Origin: Tannerellaceae bacterium
Lineage (GTDB): Bacteria; Bacteroidota; Bacteroidia; Bacteroidales; Tannerellaceae
Assembly (NCBI GenBank): GCA_031276545.1
Contig: JAISMW010000038.1
Location: 1 to 7,952, forward strand
DNA: 7,952 nucleotides
Direction: 5' to 3'
Shown here: one piece after another, positions 1-6,842 of the stretch
Position numbering within the stretch: position 1 is the first letter of the stretch
Layout of the letters: every line of letters begins with the position of its first letter
The notes under the pieces: model-generated
The model's database searches: none
What the model saw: the letters and a program-made list of their open reading frames with translations, nothing else
What the model was told of the DNA's origin: nothing
Made by a program: the position numbers and the translations under genes

Positions 1-2
1 TG

Positions 3-869
3 CGCGACAAAGCAAATTTTGAAGTGCCGGAAGGCTTTCTGAGCGAACTCCAGGGACGCGAAGTCCGGATAACCGGCGTGCTGGAAAGCGAAAGCAACAA
101 ACTTGATCCGCTGGACAAATGCAACCGGATCGACGTGGTAGTGGAAGACCGGGAAGGTGAAATTATCCTGATCGAACTGCAGTTTATCCTTGAGATAGAC
201 TATTTTCAGCGCATGCTGTACGGCGTCAGCAAAGCCATTGTGGAACACATGATGCAGGGCGACCGGTACAGGGAAATACGGAAAATTTATTCCGTCAACA
301 TCGTCTACTTCGACCTTGGTCACGGTCAGGGGTACGCCTATCTCGGCAGGACGGAATTTCGAAACCTGTACGATAGCGGGGACATACTGGAACTGTCGGA
401 AAAACAGCGGAAGATATTCGGACGCATAGAAGCGGGGGATTTATATCCGGAATATTATGTTTTAAAGATCAACAAGTTCAACGACGTCGCCAAAACCAAA
501 CTGGACGAATGGATTTATTTTTTGAAAAACGACCGGATAAAGGAGGGCTTTAACGCCAGAGGGCTGCTCAAGGCGCGGGAACTACTGGATTACAGCCGCC
601 TCTCTCCGGAAGAGAAAGCCGCCTACGACTACGAACAGGAAGCAAAAAGTCACTATCTCAGCCAAATCGCCTCTGCCAAACTGGAAGGAAGCTGGGAGCT
701 GGAAAAAAAACTCGAAGAAAAGGAGAAAGCGATCGAAGAAAAGGAGAAGGTGATCGAAGAAAATAAGAAAGCGATCGAAGAAAAGGAAAAAATGATCTCC
801 AAACAGGCGCAGGAAATAGAAGAATTAAAACGCCTTTTAAACAGTAAGGGAACCTCTGAAAATTCCTGA
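3..869 (+). CDS. Rpn-family PD-(D/E)XK nuclease / putative transposase, 5'-partial
   Basis: The reading frame is open to the left edge, and the residues before the GTG at 24 (RDKANFE) look like genuine family sequence, so the true start lies upstream; I estimate about 20 residues are missing. Numbering from base 3, the nuclease core has D44 in NRIDVVVED and E58/Q60 in ILIELQF, a D...ExQ variant of the PD-(D/E)XK active site. Family-typical blocks follow: DYFQRMLYGVSK, VNIVYFDLGHGQ, LYPEYYVLKINKFND and LDEWIYFLKND. The tail after about residue 230 is a charged helix made of heptads (see repeat 714-797). Rpn proteins are DNA endonucleases; E. coli RpnA promotes RecA-independent recombination, and some homologues act in phage defence. 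No transposon ends are visible, so 'transposase' is a family name only. The gene is visibly richer in A than the downstream operon, which fits horizontal transfer but does not prove it. Family call is firm; biological role is not known. Confidence 0.9.
   Translation, partial: RDKANFEVPEGFLSELQGREVRITGVLESESNKLDPLDKCNRIDVVVEDREGEIILIELQFILEIDYFQRMLYGVSKAIVEHMMQGDRYREIRKIYSVNIVYFDLGHGQGYAYLGRTEFRNLYDSGDILELSEKQRKIFGRIEAGDLYPEYYVLKINKFNDVAKTKLDEWIYFLKNDRIKEGFNARGLLKARELLDYSRLSPEEKAAYDYEQEAKSHYLSQIASAKLEGSWELEKKLEEKEKAIEEKEKVIEENKKAIEEKEKMISKQAQEIEELKRLLNSKGTSENS
714..797 (+). repeat. Four 21-bp in-frame tandem repeats coding a heptad-repeat helix
   Basis: Four consecutive 21-bp units start at 714, 735, 756 and 777, differing from the first unit at 2, 2 and 3 positions. 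They encode EEKEKAI, EEKEKVI, EENKKAI and EEKEKMI. The seven-residue register continues in degenerate form on both sides (WELEKKL before; SKQAQEI and EELKRLL after). The protein is therefore expected to end in a long helix, either a coiled coil with I/L at one core position or a stable single alpha helix of E/K salt bridges. Units of 21 bp allow copy-number change without a frameshift. Confidence 0.9.
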
Positions 870-930
870 TTACCGAATACATCCCTCCGGCTATTGCGGT
901 TGTTCCGTTTGAAAAATCAGTTGAAAATGA

Positions 931-993
931 GGCCCTCGCACTTAAGTGTCGGGGCTTCCGTCTTAAGACGGCAGCATTCCGTCCTAAGCCGAA
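931..993. repeat. Three CTTAAG-centred units with exact 21-bp spacing
   Basis: CTTAAG occurs at 941-946 and 962-967, and CCTAAG at 983-988, giving two steps of exactly 21 bp. The second and third units share TTCCGTC-TAAG-C-G. Unit 1 contains the 10-bp palindrome CACTTAAGTG (939-948), extended by outer GCCC (932-935) and GGGC (952-955) arms. Unit 2 is a perfect 14-bp palindrome, CCGTCTTAAGACGG (958-971). As RNA both would form hairpins tipped by UUAA. As DNA, three symmetric sites two helical turns apart would face the same side of the helix. The third unit runs into the terminator-like stem. Candidate roles are a cooperative operator, a REP-like extragenic palindrome or a transcript-end structure; the sequence does not decide between them. 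Confidence 0.75.
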
Positions 994-1026
994 CGGGAGG
1001 CGGAGGCAGGGCTGTCCGGCTTTTTT
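986..1026 (+). terminator. Probable intrinsic terminator of the Rpn gene
   Basis: AAGCCGAAC (986-994) pairs with GTCCGGCTT (1014-1022) with one A/C mismatch, closing a 19-nt purine-rich loop. The descending arm runs straight into six T residues (1021-1026). The shape fits factor-independent termination, but the loop is longer than usual and the stem is interrupted, so efficiency is uncertain. It would separate the Rpn gene from the downstream operon. Confidence 0.55.
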
Positions 1027-1028
1027 AT

Positions 1029-1036
1029 TATCTTTG
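1029..1036 (+). promoter_or_regulatory. Bacteroides-type -7 box for the symporter operon
   Basis: TATCTTTG matches the Bacteroidota -7 consensus TAnnTTTG. Transcription would begin roughly at 1041-1045, leaving a leader of about 20 nt before the ATG at 1062. No TTTG is present at the expected -33 position (about 1005-1008, which reads as a G-rich segment inside the terminator loop). The promoter is therefore weak, activator-dependent or misassigned. It starts only three bases after the T-run of the preceding terminator. Confidence 0.5.
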
Positions 1037-1061
1037 CGAAATAATGTAAACTGTACTTATT

Positions 1062-2339
1062 ATGAGTGTGATAAAGAAACTTTTTGCTGTTCCTCTGTAT
1101 CTTCAGATCCTCCTGGGGATGGTGGCGGGTATCGGTATCGGTATCGTGGCACTGTATGCGGAGGGGGAAATTTTTATCGCTCACTGGGTGACTCCTTGGG
1201 GGCAACTGTTTATCCGGCTGCTGCAACTGATTGCCGTTCCGCTGATTTTCGTTACGCTGATCAAGGGGGTTACGGGGCTGAAGGACGTGGGGCGGTTCTC
1301 GAAACTGGGTACGCAAACGTTGCTGATTTATCTGATTTTTATCACCGTCTCGGCGTCGTTCGGCATCGGAATGGGGCTGGCGGTAAGGCCGGGGGCGCTG
1401 GTGAACCGCGACGTGGTGGCGGACTTGCAGGAGACCTACCGGAGTACAGTGACCGAGAAGGCGGCCGCCGCCGAACAGGTGCAGGGCGAAGGGCCGCTGG
1501 TGTTTCTGCGCGACGTCGTACCGGACAATATTGTGAGCGCGGCCTCGGACAACGGGAATATTCTTCAGGTAATCTTTTTTGCCATCCTGTTCGGAGTCGC
1601 CACGCTGATGATTCCGAAGGAGAAGGCTCGCCCGGTAATCGACTTTTTCGACGGGATGAACGAAGTGATTCTGCGGATGGTGGGCTTCATTATACAGTTG
1701 GCGCCTGTCGGGGTGACGGCGCTGATGGCCGGTCTGGTGACGGATTTCCGGGGCGATGCGAGCGTCTTCGGCGCCCTGGCTCTTTATGCCCTGACGGTGA
1801 CGGTGGCGATGTTCGCCATCATGTTTGCCTTCTACCCGCTGGTGATCCGGATTTTCGGGCGGGGTACAGGCGTGGGGCGTTTCCTGCGTGCGATGTATCC
1901 GGTGCAGCTTTTCGCCTTCACGACGAGCAGCAGCGCCGTGACGCTGCCTGTTACGATGAAGGCAGTGGAGGAAAACCTGGGAGTCTCGAAGGAGGTCTCC
2001 TCCTTTGTGTTGCCCGTCGGGATGACCGTCAATATGGACGGCACGTCGTGCTATCAGGCCATCGCTATTCTGTTTATCGCCCAGGTGCTGGGGGTCGACC
2101 TTTCGTTTGCGCAGATCCTTACGGTGCTGTTCATGACGGTTCTTTCCTCCATCGGCACGCCGGGCATTCCGGGAGGTACATACGTGATTCTGGCGATGGT
2201 GCTCACCTCGGTGGGAATTCCTGCCGAAGGCCTGGCGCTGATCATCGGCATAGACCGTCCGCTGGACATGCTGCGCACGTCTGTAAACGTCACGGGCGAC
2301 GCAGTGGTAACCTGCATGATAGACCGGAAAAACAGATAA
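1062..2339 (+). CDS. Dicarboxylate/amino acid:cation symporter (DAACS / GltP-DctA family)
   Basis: This 425-residue inner-membrane protein is a full-length member of the glutamate-transporter fold family, which moves acidic amino acids or C4-dicarboxylates inward with Na+ or H+. The family signatures are complete: the serine-rich re-entrant hairpin TTSSSAVTLP (287-296), the cation-site motif NMDGT (324-328), the second hairpin GTPGIPGG (365-372), and the TM8 substrate block with D398, D402, R405, T406, N409 and D413. These align with D390, D394, R397, T398, N401 and D405 of archaeal GltPh. Keeping the arginine points to an acidic substrate rather than a neutral amino acid, and the intact NMDGT points to Na+ coupling; both are family inferences. 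An extra polar stretch (about 125-150, rich in A/E) lies between early helices. The stop is 3 bp before the next ATG, so co-transcription with the helicase gene is likely. Glutamate, aspartate and succinate/fumarate cannot be told apart from sequence. Confidence 0.95.
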   Translation: MSVIKKLFAVPLYLQILLGMVAGIGIGIVALYAEGEIFIAHWVTPWGQLFIRLLQLIAVPLIFVTLIKGVTGLKDVGRFSKLGTQTLLIYLIFITVSASFGIGMGLAVRPGALVNRDVVADLQETYRSTVTEKAAAAEQVQGEGPLVFLRDVVPDNIVSAASDNGNILQVIFFAILFGVATLMIPKEKARPVIDFFDGMNEVILRMVGFIIQLAPVGVTALMAGLVTDFRGDASVFGALALYALTVTVAMFAIMFAFYPLVIRIFGRGTGVGRFLRAMYPVQLFAFTTSSSAVTLPVTMKAVEENLGVSKEVSSFVLPVGMTVNMDGTSCYQAIAILFIAQVLGVDLSFAQILTVLFMTVLSSIGTPGIPGGTYVILAMVLTSVGIPAEGLALIIGIDRPLDMLRTSVNVTGDAVVTCMIDRKNR

Positions 2340-2342
2340 GCC

Positions 2343-5204
2343 ATGGACAGGGAGGAACTGATGCTTGTACTTTCGGAACACAAGCAGTTCGGGTGGAAAT
2401 TTTCCATTTATTCGGCCTGGAAGGTAGACGGCGGAGGCCTGCAGTTGCTGGGCTCGCCGAATGCCTCCCAGGAGAAGGAACGGGGCGCTCCGCCGGAGCA
2501 TGTGGCGCTGATAAGGTTGCTGGACGAGGTGACGAACCCGGCGTTGATGAAAGCGTTTTCGAAGCAAAAGTCGGTTCTTGCATTCCTCAAGGAGGTGAAG
2601 CCCGACACCGTGGAGCGCCTCATCCGTCCGCGCATCGAGCTTGCCAACCGCAAGGTGATAGAGGCAGCGCGCGGGAGCGGGATTCCGATATACCGGCGGG
2701 AGGAGCTGGCCGTAAAGATTTTCTACGAATCCCACCGGCTGGAGATTATTTCCGAACCGGCGGAATGTCTGTTCAACTTTGTGAAGGACGAAAAGGGGTT
2801 GCGGTATTTTATTTCGCTCACCTGCGAGGGGCAGGAAATTCCGCTGCGCCGGAAGCCGGGGGTTGTGCTGTCTGAAAAACCCTGCATTGTGCTGACGGGA
2901 AACGAGATTCGCTTCGTAGAGAACATCGAGGCGAGGAAGTTGACGCCCTTTTTCGGAAAAAGCCACATCGACGTCCCCGCCCATTCGGAAGAAATGTATC
3001 TGAAGAATTTCGTATTCAAAACGATGCAAACCCACCAGGTGAGGCTCCAGGGCATACCGGCGCGGGAGATTCAGCCCGCAAAGCAGGCGTTCCTTACGTT
3101 GGAGCGGGATTTGCAGCAAAAACTGGTGTTCATCCTCAGTTTTCAGTACGAAAATGCGCCGCGCATCTATCCGGAAAGCTCAAAGAAGAAGTTCGTGGAA
3201 ATGGAAGAAGAAGAGGGCGCGGCGGCCATCCGCTGGTACTGGCGGGACCCGGCATGGGAAAAGCGCCTGGCAGACCATCTGCAGGCAGAAGGACTGCATC
3301 CGAAAGGTCCGAACCATTACTATCCCGAAGACGACGAAGCCTTCCGTCTGCTGGAATGGATCAACAGCCGGGAGGAGGGCGCGCTCGACGAATTCAGTAT
3401 AGAGAACAAGACAGACCGTCCGTATTTCATACAGCCGGTTTCGCTCCATACGGATTTCGAGGCAAAAACCGACTGGTTCGAGATACACATCGAGGTGGTG
3501 GCCGGAGAGTTCCGGATTCCTTTCCTGAGCTTCCGGAAGCATATTCTGGCGAAAAACAATGAATACATCCTTCCCGACGGATCCGTATTTATCCTTCCCC
3601 CGGAATGGTTCGAAAAATACTACGATCTGCTACTCTACTGCGAAGAAAAAGCCGGCTGCCTGGGATTGCGGAAGCGGTACGCCCCCCTGCTGGAACACGC
3701 CGCCGGAAAGGACGTGCCGGCCGACCGTCTGAAGCTCGTCGACGACATTCTGCAAATCCCCGTCCAACGTCCGCCCCTGCCCGCTCCCCAGGCAGCGCTT
3801 CTGCGGGAGTATCAGAAAGAAGGCTTCTACTGGCTGGAACATCTGTGCAACCACGGCCTCGGATGCTGCCTGGCGGACGACATGGGGCTGGGCAAAACGC
3901 TTCAGACCATCACGCTGCTTCAGCATCTGTACGGAGGAGAAGATCGGGACACGCTGCCGGCCGCTCTGGTGGTAGCTCCCACGTCGCTGCTGCACAACTG
4001 GCGCAACGAGCTGACCCGCTTTGCCCCCGATCTGCCGATACTGATTTATACAGGCGACAAGCGTCTGCGAAGCAGCGACGCCGAAACGGTGGCGCAGGCC
4101 TTCCGTCCGTACCGGGTGATCATCACCTCCTACGGTCTGATGCGCAACGATATCGAATACCTCCGCGAATATACCTTCCGGGTGATTATCCTGGACGAAA
4201 GCCAATACATCAAAAATCCCTCCTCAATGGTGTACCGGGCGGCCGAACAACTCTCGTCGCCCTACCGGCTGACGCTGACGGGGACGCCGCTCGAAAATTC
4301 GCTGGAAGACCTCTGGGCGCAGTTCAACTTCATCCAGGAAGGCCTGCTGGACAGCCTTTCGGCTTTCAAAAAAGACTTTGTGCAACCCATCATACGCGAA
4401 AAAGACAAGGGACGGGAGGAACTGCTCAAACGCATCATCAGCCCCTTCCTGCTGCGGCGCACCAAGGAGGAGGTGGCGCCCGAACTGCCTCCGCTGCTTC
4501 AGGAAACCGTCTTCTGCGATATGACGGAAGCCCAGCAGGCGGTGTACGAAACCGAGAAGAACCGTATCCGCAACCTAATCCTGGAGGTGAAGGAGCATCC
4601 GGAACTTCGCCGCCCCGGATTCATCGCCCTCCAGGGACTGAACACCCTCCGTCAACTGGCCAACCATCCCCGGCTGATTGATCCGGAATACGGGGAAGAT
4701 TCGGGCAAATTCGAGCAGATTATCCTTTCCTTCGAAACGCTTCAGGCGAGCCGTCACAAGGCGCTGATATTTTCATCCTACGTAAAGTACCTGCATCTGC
4801 TGGCCTCCCGCTTCGACGAAGAAGGATGGCAATACGCCATGCTGACGGGCGATACCGTCCGGCGGGAAGAAGAAATCAGGCGGTTTACCGAAAGCGACGA
4901 CGTGCACTGCTTCTTCATCTCGCTCAAAGCCGGTTCGACGGGTCTGAACCTTACGGCCGCCGACTATGTGTTTATCCTCGACCCCTGGTGGAATCCGGCC
5001 GCCGAGATGCAGGCGCTGAGCCGGGCGCACCGCATCGGTCAGCAGAAGAAAGTCATTGCCTGCCGCTTTGTGTCTACAGAGACGATCGAAGAGAAGATTA
5101 TCCGTTTGCAGGAATCCAAGACAGCCCTCTACGAAACGTTTATCAACAGCAACAATCCGCTGTCGCAATTCACGTGGGCGGAGATAGAAGAATTACTGAG
5201 TTAA
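2343..5204 (+). CDS. SNF2-family DEAD/DEAH-box helicase-like ATPase
   Basis: The 953-residue protein carries a complete SNF2 motor in its C-terminal half: an entry segment PAPQAALLREYQKEG, Walker A DDMGLGKT (512-519, K518), Walker B in the form DESQ (618-621), motif III LTGTPLEN (645-652), and in the second RecA lobe ALIFSSY, LTGDT, motif V SLKAGSTGLNLT (860-871) and motif VI RAHRIGQ (894-900, both arginines kept). Such motors translocate on duplex DNA and remodel protein-DNA complexes rather than unwinding strands. The first 460 or so residues have no motif I recognise. WYWRDPAWEKRL followed by an acidic stretch is loosely like the SNF2-associated region of bacterial members, and no SWIM-type Cys/His cluster is visible. 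The ATG follows the symporter stop by 3 bp, and translation ends with tandem stops TAATAA. No nuclease, methylase or phospholipase-D gene sits next to it, so a defence-island role such as DISARM is not supported. ATPase class is firm; cellular target is unknown. Confidence 0.93.
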   Translation: MDREELMLVLSEHKQFGWKFSIYSAWKVDGGGLQLLGSPNASQEKERGAPPEHVALIRLLDEVTNPALMKAFSKQKSVLAFLKEVKPDTVERLIRPRIELANRKVIEAARGSGIPIYRREELAVKIFYESHRLEIISEPAECLFNFVKDEKGLRYFISLTCEGQEIPLRRKPGVVLSEKPCIVLTGNEIRFVENIEARKLTPFFGKSHIDVPAHSEEMYLKNFVFKTMQTHQVRLQGIPAREIQPAKQAFLTLERDLQQKLVFILSFQYENAPRIYPESSKKKFVEMEEEEGAAAIRWYWRDPAWEKRLADHLQAEGLHPKGPNHYYPEDDEAFRLLEWINSREEGALDEFSIENKTDRPYFIQPVSLHTDFEAKTDWFEIHIEVVAGEFRIPFLSFRKHILAKNNEYILPDGSVFILPPEWFEKYYDLLLYCEEKAGCLGLRKRYAPLLEHAAGKDVPADRLKLVDDILQIPVQRPPLPAPQAALLREYQKEGFYWLEHLCNHGLGCCLADDMGLGKTLQTITLLQHLYGGEDRDTLPAALVVAPTSLLHNWRNELTRFAPDLPILIYTGDKRLRSSDAETVAQAFRPYRVIITSYGLMRNDIEYLREYTFRVIILDESQYIKNPSSMVYRAAEQLSSPYRLTLTGTPLENSLEDLWAQFNFIQEGLLDSLSAFKKDFVQPIIREKDKGREELLKRIISPFLLRRTKEEVAPELPPLLQETVFCDMTEAQQAVYETEKNRIRNLILEVKEHPELRRPGFIALQGLNTLRQLANHPRLIDPEYGEDSGKFEQIILSFETLQASRHKALIFSSYVKYLHLLASRFDEEGWQYAMLTGDTVRREEEIRRFTESDDVHCFFISLKAGSTGLNLTAADYVFILDPWWNPAAEMQALSRAHRIGQQKKVIACRFVSTETIEEKIIRLQESKTALYETFINSNNPLSQFTWAEIEELLS

Positions 5205-5219
5205 TAAAAGCAATAGCTT

Positions 5220-6821
5220 ATGAGAACGCAAATTTTACGATCCCTTACGGCAGCAGCTCTTTTGGCCTGCTGCGTGTGGCCGCTTGCGGCGCAGACGGAT
5301 TCGCTGCGTGCGGAGATACCGCCGGGCGTTCCGGTAGTGGTGGAAGGCGATACGCTTTTCCATATTCATTCCGGCCAGGGAGGACTTAGCGCCGAACGGC
5401 GTGCGGAGAATGCCCGGACAGCCATTCTGGAGGCCGGCAAACAACTGTTTTTCGGGAGCGACACGCTCCATATTGAAGAAGGCGCCTATCTGACAGACAT
5501 CATGTGCGGAGAAAAGGTGCTGATCAGCATCACCGACCGCGACGCCGCCTCGACGGGCATCAGCCGTCCGGAACTGGCCGGGAAGTACTTCGCCCCCATT
5601 TCCGCAAAAATAGGGGAGTTGAGGAAGACGTACGGAATATGGCAAACGGCGAAACGCACGGGTCTTTTTGTCCTGATCGTCGGCGTCCAGGCGCTTCTGA
5701 TTATGCTGACGAACTACGCGTTCCGCAAACTGCGGCGCAGGATTATCCGTTTGCGGCAAAGCAGGCTGAAGCCCATCGTAATCCGCGACTATGAGTTTCT
5801 GAACACCCGCCGGCAGAGCCTCATCCTCCTGTTCTTCTCGAAGGTGCTGAAGTGGGTGCTTATTTTCATCCAGCTTCTGTTCACGATTCCGATGCTCTTC
5901 TCCGTCTTTCCCCAGACGAAGTCGATTGCCTTCACGCTCTTTTCGTACGTATTCGAGCCTGTGAAGATGATTCTCCGGTCGGTGATACACTACATTCCGA
6001 ACCTGTTCATTATCACGGTTATCTACCTGTGCATCCGGTATACCATCAGAGGCATCCGGTACATTGCACGCGAGATAGAAAGCGGGAAGCTGAAGATAAA
6101 CGGTTTTTATCCGGACTGGGCGCAACCTACGTTCAACATCGTCCGCTTCCTCCTGTATGCCTTCATGATTGCCATGATCTACCAGTATCTGCCCGGTTCG
6201 CAGTCCGACATATTCAAGGGGATCTCCGTGTTTGTAGGGCTGATTGTTTCGCTCGGTTCCACCACGGTGATCGGGAACATCATTGCCGGCTTTGTGATCA
6301 CCTATATGCGTCCGTTCAGAGTGGGCGACCGTATCAAACTGAACGACACCGAAGGACACGTCATCGAGAAGACGCCGTTCGTGACCCGCCTCCGTACGCC
6401 CAAGAACGAGATTGTGACGATTCCCAATTCCTTCATCATGTCGTCTCACACGACCAACTTCAGCGCCTCGGCCAGGGAATACGGACTGATTATCCACACG
6501 GATGTAGGCTCCGGCTACGAAGTCCCCTGGCAGCAGGTGCATCAGTTACTGATCAAGGCCGCCCTGGAGACGCCCGGCATAGAGCATCAGCCCAAGCCCT
6601 TTGTGCTGGAGACAGCCCTGGCGGATTCCTATCCCATCTACCAGATTAACGCCTACGTGAAGAATGCCGATCACTTGCCGAAAATATATTCGGACCTGAA
6701 CCAGCGCATTCACGACGCCTTCCAGGAAGCCGGTCTGGAACTCCTCCTGCCCCATTATTATGCGCAGCGCGACGGCAACCCCCTCGCGATGCCACCCGAA
6801 TACCGTCCGAAAGTAAAATAA
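5220..6821 (+). CDS. Long MscS-type mechanosensitive channel with signal peptide and periplasmic domain
   Basis: The 533-residue protein begins with a Sec signal peptide (basic MRTQILR, hydrophobic core to about residue 22, likely cleavage after LAA; LLAC could be read as a weak lipobox). A periplasmic segment (about 25-145) holds VVVEGDTLFHIH, SAERRAENA and ISITDRDAASTGISRPELA, a pattern that recurs at the N-terminus of long MscS homologues. About four membrane helices follow (near 147-168, 200-231, 257-282, 304-325). The pore helix (about 337-365) leads into MRPFRVGD (363-370) and the cytoplasmic beta domain (GHVIEKTPFVTRLRTPKNEIVTIPN). Aligned to E. coli MscS, the gate leucines L105 and L109 are kept as L341 and L345, but Q112-G113 at the helix kink becomes T348-T349. 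It should open on membrane tension and release small solutes during hypo-osmotic shock. It lies 15 bp after the helicase gene and 21 bp before a second MscS gene. Confidence 0.92.
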   Translation: MRTQILRSLTAAALLACCVWPLAAQTDSLRAEIPPGVPVVVEGDTLFHIHSGQGGLSAERRAENARTAILEAGKQLFFGSDTLHIEEGAYLTDIMCGEKVLISITDRDAASTGISRPELAGKYFAPISAKIGELRKTYGIWQTAKRTGLFVLIVGVQALLIMLTNYAFRKLRRRIIRLRQSRLKPIVIRDYEFLNTRRQSLILLFFSKVLKWVLIFIQLLFTIPMLFSVFPQTKSIAFTLFSYVFEPVKMILRSVIHYIPNLFIITVIYLCIRYTIRGIRYIAREIESGKLKINGFYPDWAQPTFNIVRFLLYAFMIAMIYQYLPGSQSDIFKGISVFVGLIVSLGSTTVIGNIIAGFVITYMRPFRVGDRIKLNDTEGHVIEKTPFVTRLRTPKNEIVTIPNSFIMSSHTTNFSASAREYGLIIHTDVGSGYEVPWQQVHQLLIKAALETPGIEHQPKPFVLETALADSYPIYQINAYVKNADHLPKIYSDLNQRIHDAFQEAGLELLLPHYYAQRDGNPLAMPPEYRPKVK

Positions 6822-6842
6822 AACAACTATAAAACAGATACG

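Noticed and set aside
658..882. A minus-strand frame with repeated FPFLRSLS segments opposite the Rpn tail
   Set aside because: The repeats are simply the antisense translation of the 21-bp tandem repeats coding the E/K heptads.
931..993. CRISPR-like array
   Set aside because: Only three short units with a 21-bp period and no repeat/spacer structure; each unit is itself self-complementary, unlike a CRISPR array.
3..1026. A complete transposable element around the Rpn gene
   Set aside because: No terminal inverted repeats, target-site duplication or partner genes are visible, and the left end is outside the window. 'Transposase' in the family name is not evidence of an element.
1044..1049. 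ATGTAA start-stop mini-ORF in the leader of the symporter gene
   Set aside because: It sits at or before the probable transcription start (about 1041-1045), so it is likely not translated, and a six-base match is easily due to chance.
1034..2875. A 613-codon open + strand frame overlapping the symporter and helicase genes
   Set aside because: It is glycine/arginine-rich, spans the boundary of two genes with clear motifs, and has no start context or recognisable fold; it is a frame shadow.
984..3119. A 711-codon open frame on the minus strand across the symporter gene and part of the helicase gene
   Set aside because: The translation is dominated by H, R, Q and P with no domain-like pattern, and it crosses two well-supported genes. 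GC-rich third positions in the real genes remove stop codons from this antisense frame.
2343..5204. The SNF2 gene as part of a DISARM-like or other phage-defence system
   Set aside because: The neighbours are a symporter and two MscS channels; no methylase, nuclease, PLD or DUF1998-type partner is present.
5235..6542. A 435-codon minus-strand frame opposite the long MscS gene
   Set aside because: Its composition is charged and low-complexity with no motif, while the opposite strand has a signal peptide, membrane helices and an MscS domain.
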